From contig NC_035448.2 in the NCBI RefSeq assembly GCF_002127325.2, positions 6,596,915 to 6,660,914 of the forward strand: DNA of 64,000 bases. The letters are read 5' to 3'. The notes under the pieces were generated by a model. It did not search any database, was not told the DNA's origin, and saw nothing but the letters and a program-made list of their open reading frames with translations. This DNA comes from Helianthus annuus (Eukaryota > Streptophyta > Magnoliopsida > Asterales > Asteraceae). The translations under genes were made by a program, and so were the position numbers. Every line of letters starts with the position of its first letter. Position 1 is the first letter of the stretch. This document shows positions 34,701 to 45,700 of the stretch, piece after piece.

Positions 34701-36536
34701 ACATCCTTTCCTTAAGCACTTCTGTGCCTTCATACAACTGATGATTCGCAGAGGCGCGTCTCGTTTTTCTCCATGTACGATGAGAGTTTCATCATTCGCC
34801 AAAGGGATGCGAATGATTTTCTCATGACAAATAACTTCAGCTGTGTGCTTGGACAACCAGTCCATTCCAACCACTACATCGAAGCTACCCAATTGAATAG
34901 GTAAGAGATCGATGCTAAATCTTCATTCACCAAGCTCTAATGTGCAGCCTCTAACAACTTCGCCCGATTCAACAAGTTTACCATTGGCTAGCTCTATAGA
35001 ATAAGGAATATCTAATCTACTAGATTCTATTCCAAGCATGCGTTTAAATTCCACAGACATGAAGCTATAGTCGGCACCAGTGTCAAATAATATGGATGCA
35101 AAGTGATTGTTAATGAGAAACGTACCGGTGACCACATTAGGGTCCTCGCGCGCGTTCCTTGCTTCAATCACAAATGATCGAGCCTGAGCATTGTTTCTCT
35201 TTGGGCAATCTTTCATGAAATGTTCATTGCTTCCACAACTGAAGCATCCTTGGTTTCTCCCAGCTTCTTTTCCAACCTGGTTATCATTGCCATTTCCATT
35301 TCCACCCTCGTTCCCATTACCAGCACCGTTACGGTTTCCATTCCCGTTCCTATTACCATTACCATTGCGGCCTCTAATACCTTTACCCCAACAATCCTCG
35401 GTACGGTGGCCTGACTTTCCGCAGTTTTCGCACTTCCCAACGCGACAATTTCCCACATGGTGAAAGCCACAGCGGTTACACTTGGGCAGAGTGCCCTGAT
35501 ATTTCTTAGCTCCAGACTCATTTGCAGCTGTGAAGGTTTTTGCCTCCCTAGGTGGGTTAGTGTCACGCTTCTTCTTGTTCGAACCCTTGTTGTTGCTGCG
35601 GGTTGCTTGGCTCAGATTTGAATGCTTCCTCTTCTTGTCACCAGACGACTCAGCATGCGTCTCGGTCTTTTCTGTTGGGTTCAGCGATAGCTTCTTCATA
35701 CGAACCGCATCTTCAGTAAGGCTGACAGCAAGAGTCACAGCCTCAGTGATTGTTGCGGGCTTGGCCGAAGGTACTAAACTGCGAAATTCCGGGGCCAATC
35801 CCCAGATGTAGCGTTCAACGCGTTTAAATTCAGGTGTTACCATGTAGGGGATCACCCTTGACAGATCATGGAACCTTCAAGTATAACCAGTGATATCAGC
35901 ACCCTCCATGGTCAGATGCCAGAACTCAGTCTCCAACCTTTGGAGTTCAGCACGTGAGCAATACTTTTCCCTCATACGTTCCTTTAGCTCATCCCAAGTT
36001 AGGCCATAAGCGGCATCATCACCCAGAGTTTGAACTTGCAAGTTCCACCAAGTCAGAGCTTCATCGATAAACAACCCAGTAGCAAAAGTGACTTGTTGAT
36101 TCGCGGTACACTTGCTCATGCGGATAGTGGCTTCAGTCTTTTCCGTCCAGCGTACAAACGCCACTGCTCCTCCAGTGCCATCGTAGTTCAGTGGTTTGCA
36201 GTCGAGGAACTGCTTGAAGGTGCAGCCTGTAATTGGTCCAACCAATTCACTTGTGAGCAATCGAAGAAATAATGAAACAAAGACCGTTCATAAATTTCTC
36301 CATGCTTAGCAAATTGTCTTAAGGTTACCTTGAGCTGCGTTTCCTCCAGACGAATCTCCATGTCCGTTACGTCTAGCATTGCTTGGTCCTCCACTGTCTT
36401 CGGTGCGGTTTGCCTCGTACTGGGCGATAGCTGCGGAGATCCTTTCTTCCAGTAGAGCGTTCAGCTCTTCAGCAGTCTTTGGCAGTGGGGGAGGAGGAGG
36501 TTGATCACGAGCGTTCACAGCTCTTCTGGGTGCCAT
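31794..36536 (-). pseudogene. Chromovirus A gag-pol, single frame with eight nonsense codons
   Basis: One frame of about 1580 codons runs from MAPRRAVNARDQ to the stop at 31794. Gag holds GCTFKQFLDCKP and CCHC knuckles CENCGKSGHRTEDC and CFSCGSNEHFMKDC. Protease keeps DTGAD (near 35080). RT keeps [11 protein letters not shown] and FIDD (near 34075). RNase H has VYCDASRQGLGC. Integrase has CLICAKVKAEY and [12 protein letters not shown], and the chromodomain EYTWEREDQFKEKYPHLF closes it. Premature stops lie at 36306, 36288, 35877, 34923, 34500, 33840, 32502 and 32343 (low coordinates). No frameshift is seen. Several stops fit one-base changes of CGA, CAA, GAA or TGG codons. It cannot make a full polyprotein, though the element structure is otherwise intact. 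Confidence 0.95.
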
Positions 36537-37220
36537 GTTCTGACAGAACATAACACAATAGGGTTAGGCATTTGTTTGATATCGTCATACGAGACAGTAG
36601 CAGTATATATATATATATATACGCAGGCATATAACACATAAGTGACATCAAACAATCCGCGCAATGCATAAATCAATTCATACAGCAACATGCATGTATA
36701 ATTAGGAAAACACCTTACTTCACATTGGCGGTTCTTGTCTTTATACCCTAAGTCATTACTCCAAAGAGTGTACATTTGACGTTTTTCTTGTACTGAGGGA
36801 ATCTATACGTGATAAGACTCGCTGTGGTTTCTGTGCACTGAATTCCATAATTATGTATGCATCCATAATTACCTAACTCCTTGCACAGTCCGCACAGTTC
36901 GTTTCATCCTCGTATCTCTTCCTTCAGATAGGTCACTGTTTTCAGGCAAAGTCACATATATTTGTGACATTCTATTTCTAGCATATGTATATATCAACTA
37001 TCACACATAATTGCAATTAATTCTTAATCACAGATATGTGCTACTCCAGTGCACCCTAAGTCTCATAGTGTCTCTTCTTGACTCTTTGTAAATAGTTTCA
37101 GGTAGTGGATGTCGTGGGACGTTTTATGCAATGAAAACTTTTTGAAAAATTGTTTTCGTGAAAGGATCCTAGAGATTGTAGACTAGACTCGAGAAGGAAT
37201 CCTGGTTCACTACAATCGCA
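36537..37220 (-). other. Untranslated leader of chromovirus A
   Basis: Noncoding sequence between primer site and gag. It includes a short (TA)n run at 36605-36621. Confidence 0.7.
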
Positions 37221-37232
37221 GCTCTGATACCA
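37221..37232 (-). other. Primer binding site, initiator Met tRNA (chromovirus A)
   Basis: Minus-strand TGGTATCAGAGC, three bases inside the 5' LTR edge. It complements the 3' end of plant initiator Met tRNA. Confidence 0.9.
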
Positions 37233-37235
37233 ATC

Positions 37236-40200
37236 TGTCACACCCCTTTCTGCGGTGGAAGCACGAGGTGTGATCATGAAAGGTTCTCATTGCATACGAA
37301 AGGTAAACATACTACATGCTCGTAAAAATAACTTCAAATTCCAAACATTTCATAATTTGAAAACATAAGTCTAGTGTTTACATCGCGAGATAGCATAAAA
37401 CATTGTCTTAAAAGTTTACAACTTTATTTAAACATAGCATAGACGACATCCACAAGCATGAGTAAGACCGCGCGCACATCCACCTTTAGTTACCTGAAAT
37501 ACATGTGAGTTTTGGAAAAATCGTCAACATAATGTTGGTGTGAATTCATGCAGTAATTGTTTTGAATGTTTAAAATACTCGAATGAAAACATAGTATGAA
37601 ACTTGTAGAATGTATGAATGTTTGAATGTAACTTGTAAAACGTATCTGTAACTGAGTACTATGATTGTTTGAATGTGTGAGATCGCTAGTGGTTTGCAAG
37701 GCCACTAACATGTGTCACGACATAGGAAGCCACCAAACCTAGGCATTTTTGTCGAATTTGACTGAGACACAGAAGCACTCACTGGTAGAAGTAGGCCAAG
37801 AGTGGGGTTGCCTGAAACCCATTAGATCTAACCTTTTGTTCTGCGGCCTGAATGTATACGTTGATTAATGGTGCTTATGGTACCCTATTCGAGACATGAT
37901 CTAGAATGTTTCACTTAAATGTTTTTGTACTCCATCATACCATTTGTAAACATTATAACAGTTGTAACATGTATTTCACCCCCGAAGTTATAAAACCAAA
38001 AACAGCTAAAGAAAAGGGGGAGCATGAACTCACAACTTTGCGTTCCTTGCGTCGTAAACTTCACCGGTTTTGCTTATAATGCGTCGTGACCTAAACGTGT
38101 TTTATTATCGTTAGTCACTAGACTTGTATCGCACAAGCACAAGTCACCATCTTTTATGTATTTGTTCTTGTGTTAAAAATAATTTATATTTTTAACTAAG
38201 TGTCTTCTTATATTATTTTCTCAACAATGAATATAAGTTTCTTGTATTTTGCACCCGAATTATGTATCTTGTACGTAGTATGTGTATTTTTGTGTTTTTA
38301 CTTCTCAAGAGTATTTAGTGCATGTTCAAGTCCTAATACACTATCACGTATAATACCTATTACATACACTTAGCACAAAATTTGGTGATAAATAAATATA
38401 CATATTTTTCTCAAAAATATATAAACTTATTATCAATTTTAGTCTTGAAGAAATCATCATTTCTTTACTTGAAGTTTACACAAAATTTAGGGAAACCTTG
38501 GTAAATATTTTTAGGGAATAAGTTCCCCAAAAACTTATATTTTCCTAAATGTCAAAATTCTATAGAAATTTTGACAGAGTTTCCCCTACAAATGGAGGTT
38601 TCCCATGTTTTCAAAACATGTGTTTATTTTCTTTTAAACTCATCATCAATCAATTTTCAACAACAATCATCAACAACATATACAAATTTCTTCATATGAA
38701 ACTTCATGGTGAACTTGATTCTTGTTAAATATGCGTAGTCTTTTAGATCTACACTTTACGTAAGGTGATCTTTCCAAAAATAAGTGTCCTTGTAAACTTT
38801 AACCAACTTTTTATAAGACTCTATTTTTCTAACCAACTCATCCATGAGTTTAATTTTTTCAAGGTTTGTAAATCATGTTTCTAAAACCACCTTTATGTTC
38901 ATTAGAAAGATCATTATTTTTAATCTCATGTTTACCCATGGATCTTTCAAGATCCATGCTTAATATCTTTAGATATCTCAAAAACAAGTTTTATGTTATA
39001 TTTTTAACAAACTTTCCATGAGTTTTAGTTTCAAAAATTAATTCTACACATACTTTGTCACTTCAAATTTATAAGTTTATGCACAAAAATAATATGTCAA
39101 GTTCACATTATGCTTCACGTGTTCACCTTCAAGTTTAACCATGGATCCTTCAAGATCCATGTTTAAACTTGGTAGATCTTAGCTTTAACATACATGATCT
39201 AATTATAAGAGCAAGATACCACATCAACAACTTCATTACACACACTAAAATTTCATGTAGTCACATTTTTTCTTCATAAATATGTTAGATCTTCTCATTT
39301 TTAACATTAGAAGTTAAGTTGTTTAGATGGTGAAACTTGTACATAACATAAACATGACATAAATCAAAGTGTAGAGAGGGGATCTTGGGCCGTAGCTTGA
39401 AGGGAGGAAAAGAAAAGGAAGGAGGTGATGGTGTTTGTGAGGTAAGAGAATGGTGAACTCATGGTTATTTATAATAATTTTCCAACATCTCTTTACACCA
39501 TGTGTATTATGTTCCTATCCTTCCAACATGATCTTATAAAATAATCAAATTAAATCAAAGAAAATTTTGGTGTGGGGCCATGTTTGTAACCGTCCCAAGT
39601 GGGGGGGGGGTATCTAGTTGGGTTTTGATGATAAGTGAAGTGTTTAGTTAGGAATCTAAGTATATTAGTTAGTGTTTATGTATATTTGACATTATATAAT
39701 GTGTTAGGGTGTCCGGGCATCATAATTAGCTTGGTAATGTCAGAACAATACTTCTAATAATATTTTGATGTTCCGGGTAATATCCGGTTGTTCGGTTTTA
39801 TACCGGTTCGTTAAAGTGCTAAATTGCATCGTTTAGTGCCCTTTAAGTACTCTTTTGTAACACTTTCGATTCCCGACACTTAGGGAAATATTCTGGATAA
39901 TAAAACATGAATTCTGCATATTATTTCAGTGTCATAATGCTAATTATAGCTGAATTTAATAAAATTCTGCACTTAAAGTGCGTTTCGGGTGCTTTTTAGT
40001 GTATATTTTAGTCCCCGGAAAGTCTATATGTTAACCCTTGTATGTACTCTTGGGTTTTCGTGTATTCTTGACGTTGGACCTACACCTAGGCCCCAATTCT
40101 AGTGTCTGACTGCTTTCTGCAGAGTTGTTGGCATATTGTGTTTTACCGGTGAGTTTACTAGTATTTCTGACGCAACGCTCTTGTTAATGCATAAAGCAAT

Positions 40201-40336
40201 TCTTGTAGTATAAAACGTGCATGAATTCACTTGTATATCATGTAATCAAACAATGTTGACATTTGAGCATATAATTTCGGTCATTGAATAATAATTAAAG
40301 TGTACGAAAATTACCGGTTCGGTGCCAGTTGTCACT
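37236..40336 (-). repeat. 5' LTR of chromovirus A (3101 bp)
   Basis: Nearly identical to 28465-31759 apart from scattered substitutions (six in the first 240 bp by eye) and a deletion of about 190 bp at about 39363. The outermost base at 40336 is T where the other LTR has A, so the terminal TG became AG. TATA box at 39466-39473 (minus). Confidence 0.93.
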
Positions 40337-40341
40337 ATCTC

Positions 40342-41374
40342 AGAATAGACTCCCGTATCCAGACTACTATATTCAGTCTTACAGGTGAGTGCACACTAAT
40401 GATATCTGTTATGGGGTAGATGCGAAGCCATGAGAGCTCAGGTCAGAACTTTCGTTCGTGCAGAGAGATGATGGCTCGACTTTAGGTGGGTCCCCTTTAG
40501 GAGATCTTTTTTACAACAGCACATGATTAGCATTTTTCAATGTTTCATCATTTTTGTACTGAGGGCTGGCTTTAAGATTAAAGCAAATGCAAAGCATTAT
40601 ACGAGGACTAGGCTATTGCTCCCGCAAAATCAGAAGTCCTGGTATAATACCCCAGATATCTTCACGTACAAAGACCTAGTATGTCAGAAATAGCGTCGTC
40701 TTTCAAACAGGATTTCAGGGGTTACCTATATATCCGAGAAATGTTCCCCACGAAATAAGCAAGTTTATGATTTATGTTTATATCCCGATCAAATTTACTA
40801 ACTGTGTAAAAACCTATTAGCACATCATCAGCGAGACTGCTTAACGCTTTATAACTTTACATTTCTTTAGCATACTGCAACTGTCTAGCTGATGTACTAT
40901 CATTTTCCTTTTTACAACAAAACTCATTTTGAAATTTTTCAATATTTTTGACATTTTTCAGATTTTCGAATTTTTCTAAAATTTTACTCCCCCTAAAATC
41001 AAAATATATTTCAATTTTGATTTTCTGGGAAGATTTGAAAACAAACTGTACAAACTTGACAAACTGATTTGAATCGCTTCAAATCGCCATCCACTTGACA
41101 TAAACAATCAGAACTCCCCTTACAACAAACTATGTTCCCATTATAATTTCAAAACACTTAAGTTTGTTTTAATCAAAATGGTTTTTCCGGAAAAATTAGT
41201 TTTGTTGTTACCACTTGTAGGATAGGGGATCAACTCATCACATTGTTTTCTTAATCACATTCAACGAAAGTTAGATCAAGTACAATTTAATGTCCTTGAT
41301 AAAACATTTCTCAAGAAAGATGCCGATTCCTACTCCACACTTACCAACCTGGGAGTTCCGGCAAGTCAGGTTTT
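40342..41374 (-). other. 3' noncoding region of the host SIRE-type element, proximal part
   Basis: It directly follows the gag stop. It aligns with 46730-48060 of the plus-strand SIRE-type element (shared AGGAATCGGCAT, ACAAGTGGTAA and GATAGTACATCAG stretches), showing that both elements go from gag straight into this region without pol. Confidence 0.75.
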
Positions 41375-41769
41375 TCATTTGAAGAGATACACCCAAGCCA
41401 GACGAACCTTGGGTGTTTTTGAGTTATCATTACTCAATTTCTTTTCAATTTTTGGTTTTAAACTTCCGTTTGACAATGATGGAAATTTTGCATCATCCAT
41501 TGTCTTAATGGAATTATCACCTTTTACCTCACCACATGGCTCCTCTGGCTTTGATGAACCAGATTCATTGCCTGAACATGACTCCTTTGACTTTGACAAG
41601 TCAAAATCATTGCCAACAGCTGGCTCCTTTGTTTCCGGAGAAACAAATTCATCACCAGGAAGTGAAAATTTCACTTTCTTTGTTTTGTAAATCCTTTGAT
41701 TAACCTCTTTTTCTTTCTTCACTCTCTCTTCTGTCCTCAGATTTGTATCTGATGAATTCGTTTTACTTG
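41375..41769 (-). pseudogene. Host SIRE-type gag, C-terminal piece (segment 3)
   Basis: The minus-strand frame is Lys-, Ser- and Glu-rich (NLRTEERVKKEKEVNQRIYK, then KKVKFSLPGDEFVSPETKEP) and ends at a stop at 41375. Its KPEEP and KFPSL blocks match KPEEP and EFPSL near the end of the plus-strand gag at 46400-46470, which identifies it as gag C-terminus. It is separated from segment 2 by the plus-strand SIRE-type insertion. The frame continues across that insertion point, so gag was open here before the insertion. Function is as for gag, a structural protein of the virus-like particle. Confidence 0.8.
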
Positions 41770-41774
41770 ACTGA
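41770..41774. repeat. Target duplication ACTGA, left
   Basis: Identical to 49321-49325. It flanks the plus-strand SIRE-type element. Confidence 0.9.
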
Positions 41775-42201
41775 TGTTGGTGCACTACATCTGTTGATTT
41801 CTCTTGAATCGAGTCATTCATTGTATTGTATAGATTAGGGCGCGTTTTACGAGAAAACTGGAGAGTATATGTGTTTAGGCAGTTAGTTTCGCTCATTTGG
41901 ACATGAGGTTCCGCTTTTCTGTCATTGTAAAGGTTCCGCTTATGTGTCATGTACACATAAGCGAAACCATGAGGCCTATATATAGTTGTTCCCATGAGTG
42001 AAACAATAGAGAACCATTCCATTGTATTCCACGCTGAAGTGCTGCCGGTGTGACGATCGAGCTGTAATCATTGTCAAATCAATAAAATCAGTAGATTAAG
42101 TGAAGATTCAGCTGTTTCTACCTACATTTCTTGTAATTCCGCACCTAAAACGTAGTTGAACGCCTCTGAACGACTCAATTGGGTCAGAACACGATCCTAC
42201 A
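41775..42201 (+). repeat. 5' LTR of the plus-strand SIRE-type element (427 bp)
   Basis: Begins TGTTGGTGCACTAC and ends ACACGATCCTACA. It shares the last bases GATCCTACA with the host element LTR in its own orientation. It contains GTTTCGCTC and GTTCCGCTT motifs and the inverted repeat CTTATGTGTCATGTACACATAAG-like at 41938-41960, just upstream of the TATA box. Confidence 0.94.
41977..41984 (+). promoter_or_regulatory. LTR TATA box (TATATATA)
   Basis: CCTATATATAG about 200 bp into the LTR, directly after three direct and one inverted copy of the TTTCGCTT-like motif. The same box is at 49096-49103 in the other LTR. Confidence 0.6.
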
Positions 42202-42203
42202 AG

Positions 42204-42215
42204 TGGTATCAGAGC
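42204..42215 (+). other. Primer binding site, initiator Met tRNA (plus SIRE-type element)
   Basis: TGGTATCAGAGC two bases after the 5' LTR. Confidence 0.92.
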
Positions 42216-42416
42216 TTGGGAGGAGGAGTTCTGCAGAGATTAGCTGGATTTCATCATCATTTCTTACTTCTACACCTTCTTTATTCAATTCAGAAAATTT
42301 TCACGGTCGAAATCTACTCAAAATTTCACAGACTGTGCGAAATTGAACATAGACAAACCCTGGAAAGTTTCGGATCAAAATACGGACTAAAAATGGATAA
42401 AATCACCTTCGGACTT

Positions 42417-42766
42417 GGTTCCGCTCTTTCGGACATAGTGTAGTTTCGCTTATTTGGATACATAGTTTCGCTCCTGTGTCATATTATTGAGAGGTTCTAC
42501 TCCAAATTACTTAATAGTTTCGCTCTTGAGTCACATTAAGTGAGGTTTCGCTCCAAGTGTATCTTTGAGGTTCCGCTTTTAAGACACATCAGTAGTTTCG
42601 CTTCAAAGGTCATCAACAGGTTTCACTTCAAAGACACATCAAGGTTTCGCTTATTTGAACTTAGCAGTTTCACTCCAAAGAACATCATTAGTTCCGCTTT
42701 TCTGAATTGTGGACATATCTGGTTTTGCTTTTGTGTACAAACATCAAGTTTCGCTTGAAAAACGTG
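42417..42766 (+). repeat. Leader array of GTTTCGCTT-like motifs
   Basis: About fourteen copies of (A/G)GTT(T/C)CGCT(T/C) or one-base variants lie at irregular spacing of about 25 bp, between primer site and gag. The spacers often hold CACATCA or GTCACATTA. The same motif occurs three times upstream of the LTR TATA box. Confidence 0.85.
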
Positions 42767-42776
42767 CCAAGTAATC

Positions 42777-45700
42777 ATGGATACCGAGTTTCATAACGCA
42801 TTCGCAACACCGTCTGGTCCAGCCGCTGTTGTTCAAGCCATAAATATAGAAAACGAGAGGGGAACCACCCAAAAGCCCCCGAAATTGATGAATATCCAAG
42901 AATATTACGGGTGGAAAGATAGATTCGAGAACTGGGTTCAGGCTAACCATCTTAGATCTTGGGAATGCATATTAAAGAAATACGTGTTGCCTCGAACAGA
43001 TTTGCAGGTTCTTAAAGAGTTATCAGAGTTCACGGATCAGGAACGGGTTATGTACAAAGCCGAGAAAATGATGATCAGTCTGCTGCAACAAGCAATCAAA
43101 GAGGACATTTTCATTTTGTTACAGCATGACAAAACTGCAAAGTCGATCTGGGATGCACTTAAAGTCAAATTTGAGGGTAGCGAGAACATGATAAAAAGAA
43201 AAAAGGCGCTGCTTAACAAAGAGTTTGATTTGTTCAGCAGCTTACCGGGTGAAGACACAAAGAAGTTGATTGAGAGATACTGTCACCTAGTGCGATCAAT
43301 GTCAATGTTGAGTATTACGAAAGATCGTGAAGAGTGGGTGGACAAGCTAGCCAATGCACTACCACAGAAAGAATGGGGAACGTATTTGATGATTATGAAA
43401 AACACGGGTGTTTATGAAGACTTAACTATCTCTCAGTTTATCGAAAAGATTGAAAGTCAGGATCTGGAACAGCAGAAGATTGCTAGGATGAACAGTCCGA
43501 GTGGTCAACAGGATGTAAAGATGTATTACAAAGGCAGTGTTCCGGTTCCAGAATCTGAGAGAAGTCCAAAAATCCAAACTGCATTCAGTGCTGGAGATTC
43601 ATCAGAAAAAGCCGATCAGGGTTCTAGCAAAAGCAGCAGTGGATTCTTATCATTTCCGAGTGTTAATCCTAAAGAGTCAAATTCAAGTTTTCAATCTCAA
43701 AGCACAAAGACAGGAAATGGTTATGTGATTCAGTGCAACATAGCTCTAAATCTTCCAGAAGGTCAAATTTTTTCTGAGGATACTGGTAAAGATCACATGG
43801 CTCTACTTGGTTCTGTGTTGCTTTCATATGAGGGTCTTGTAGCTGGTCGGATCGGAAATCCAATGCTTACAAAGGAGGATTACGATCAGATAGACGCCGA
43901 AGAGATGGAATTAATGGATATCAAATGGTGTCTTGCAAGTCTACTCAGACGTGCTGAAAAGTTCAAAACAATTACCGGGAGAAATGACTTTCTTGATGCT
44001 CATGTATCTACTTTAGGTTTTGATAAATCTAAAGTTACTTGTTTTCGATGCAGGGAGAAAGATCATTTCAAACGAGAGTGCAAAGGTAGAGAAGCTAGTG
44101 GAGCTCAGAATCCGTTTGGAAAAGACGATTATTACCGGAAAGCCATTTATCAGCAGGTTGGTCAATCACAAGACTCACAGAAGGCTCATGGTAGGAAGAT
44201 TGAGGATTCTAAGAAAGCATGTTTAGTGGACTTCAACTGGAGCAACTACATATCTCCTGATAGCAAATCCTGTTTAGTTGATCAAGATGATGAAAGACTA
44301 CCTGAAGGCTTCAGCTGGGATATGTTCGTTGATGAAAAAGGAGAATTCAAAGCTTTCATTGCCAAGATTGTCAGAGAACCAGACATGTTTACCACCTGGA
44401 TGAAGTCTATTGGTGTGATTGTAGAAAGTGTGGAGGAACAGTCTGTTAAGTCTGATGAAAGCTCAGATAGTGTTGATGAAAGTTCTCAGAATGCTGATGA
44501 GAGTGTACAGAATGATGTTAGTTTAGAAAAGGAAGTTGTATTTGATCAAACACCACCAGATTCTGGTGTATCAGATGCTGATTCTGAAAAATCTGTACAG
44601 TTTGATCAATCACCAATTGATAGCAGTAGTGATGATGAGGAAGAGAAACATATCAATATTGCTAAAACTCATCTTTCTCCTGAAAGTTTTCATTTCTATT
44701 TTGCAGATCGCATGGAGAAACTGAAGGAGAAACGAGCTGCTAAAGAACAACAACAAATGAAATCTAAAGATGTTGTTCAGAACGATAGTGTTGAAAGTGT
44801 TGCTGAGAAGAATGTTGAGAATGAACAAGTGAAAAAAGAAGAAAAGATGTCTGAAGCTGAGAAGGTGATAGAGACAGAAAAGGTGGTTGAAGTAGTGAAA
44901 ACAATCGAAGTTGAAAAGATTGTTGAAGTTGTAAAGCCTTGTGAGAAGTGTTTGGAAGCTTGCAAGGGATGTGTAGCAAAAGATGAGATAATTGCTGAGT
45001 ATGAAAAGAAGAAGGAGCAGTTACTGTTCAACCTCAACTATGTGAAAGAATCCTATGATGTCTTGAACAAAACAGTAACTGGTCTCCAAAAGACAAACTC
45101 AGAAAGAGAACAGGCACTAACGATGATGAATGCAGTCATGATGACAAAGCAAAAAGCAATCAATTTCTACATCGAAGAAAGTGCTAAATGGAAGCAAGAG
45201 TTGGAGATTGAGAAGATCGAGAATGAGAGAATTAGACGTTTATTACAAAGTTATTCTAGTTCTGATTATCTCATTGATCGTATTTACCCAACTGTTGCAG
45301 GAATGGAAGCTTTTCAAGATGAGAAGCCAAAGAAGAAGAAAGATTGTGGTAAGAAACCGACTGTTAGCTATAACAAGTGTCCGCCTCCAATTTGGGAAGG
45401 GTATTCTCCTAGAAAACCAAACGAGGAGCAACTTGAAAAAGCAGTCAATATAAAGCTAAAAACCGACACAACTGACGTTTTACCAGATAACATTGATGTC
45501 ACGTTTACCTCGTCTGACACTGATCATGAGTCTGAGTTAATCAAAAAGGTGGTCGATCAGGTGTTGGATACTGATGAGGATGAGTCAAAGTCAGAGTCTG
45601 GAGGGTCAAATTCGTCAGTCAACAGTTCAAAATCGTCGGTCAAACGGTCTTACAGTAAAGAATTTTTGTTATCAAAAGCAAATTTGGATGATGAAACATT

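Larger units (their letters stand above)
28465..40336 (-). mobile_element. Chromovirus A (Ty3/gypsy), complete structure, 11.9 kb
   Basis: Two LTRs of 3295 and 3101 bp enclose a gag-pol region on the minus strand. The 5-bp duplication ATCTC occurs at 28460-28464 and 40337-40341. The primer site (TGGTATCAGAGC), polypurine tract, gag with CCHC knuckles and the order protease, RT, RNase H, integrase, chromodomain place it among chromoviruses. The very long LTRs suggest the Tekay/Del clade (inference). It lies in the 3' noncoding region of the host SIRE-type element. Confidence 0.95.

Noticed and set aside
35191..35463. Pro/Phe/Leu-rich plus-strand frame resembling a repetitive protein
   Set aside because: It is the complement of the Gly/Asn-rich linker between Gag knuckles on the minus strand.
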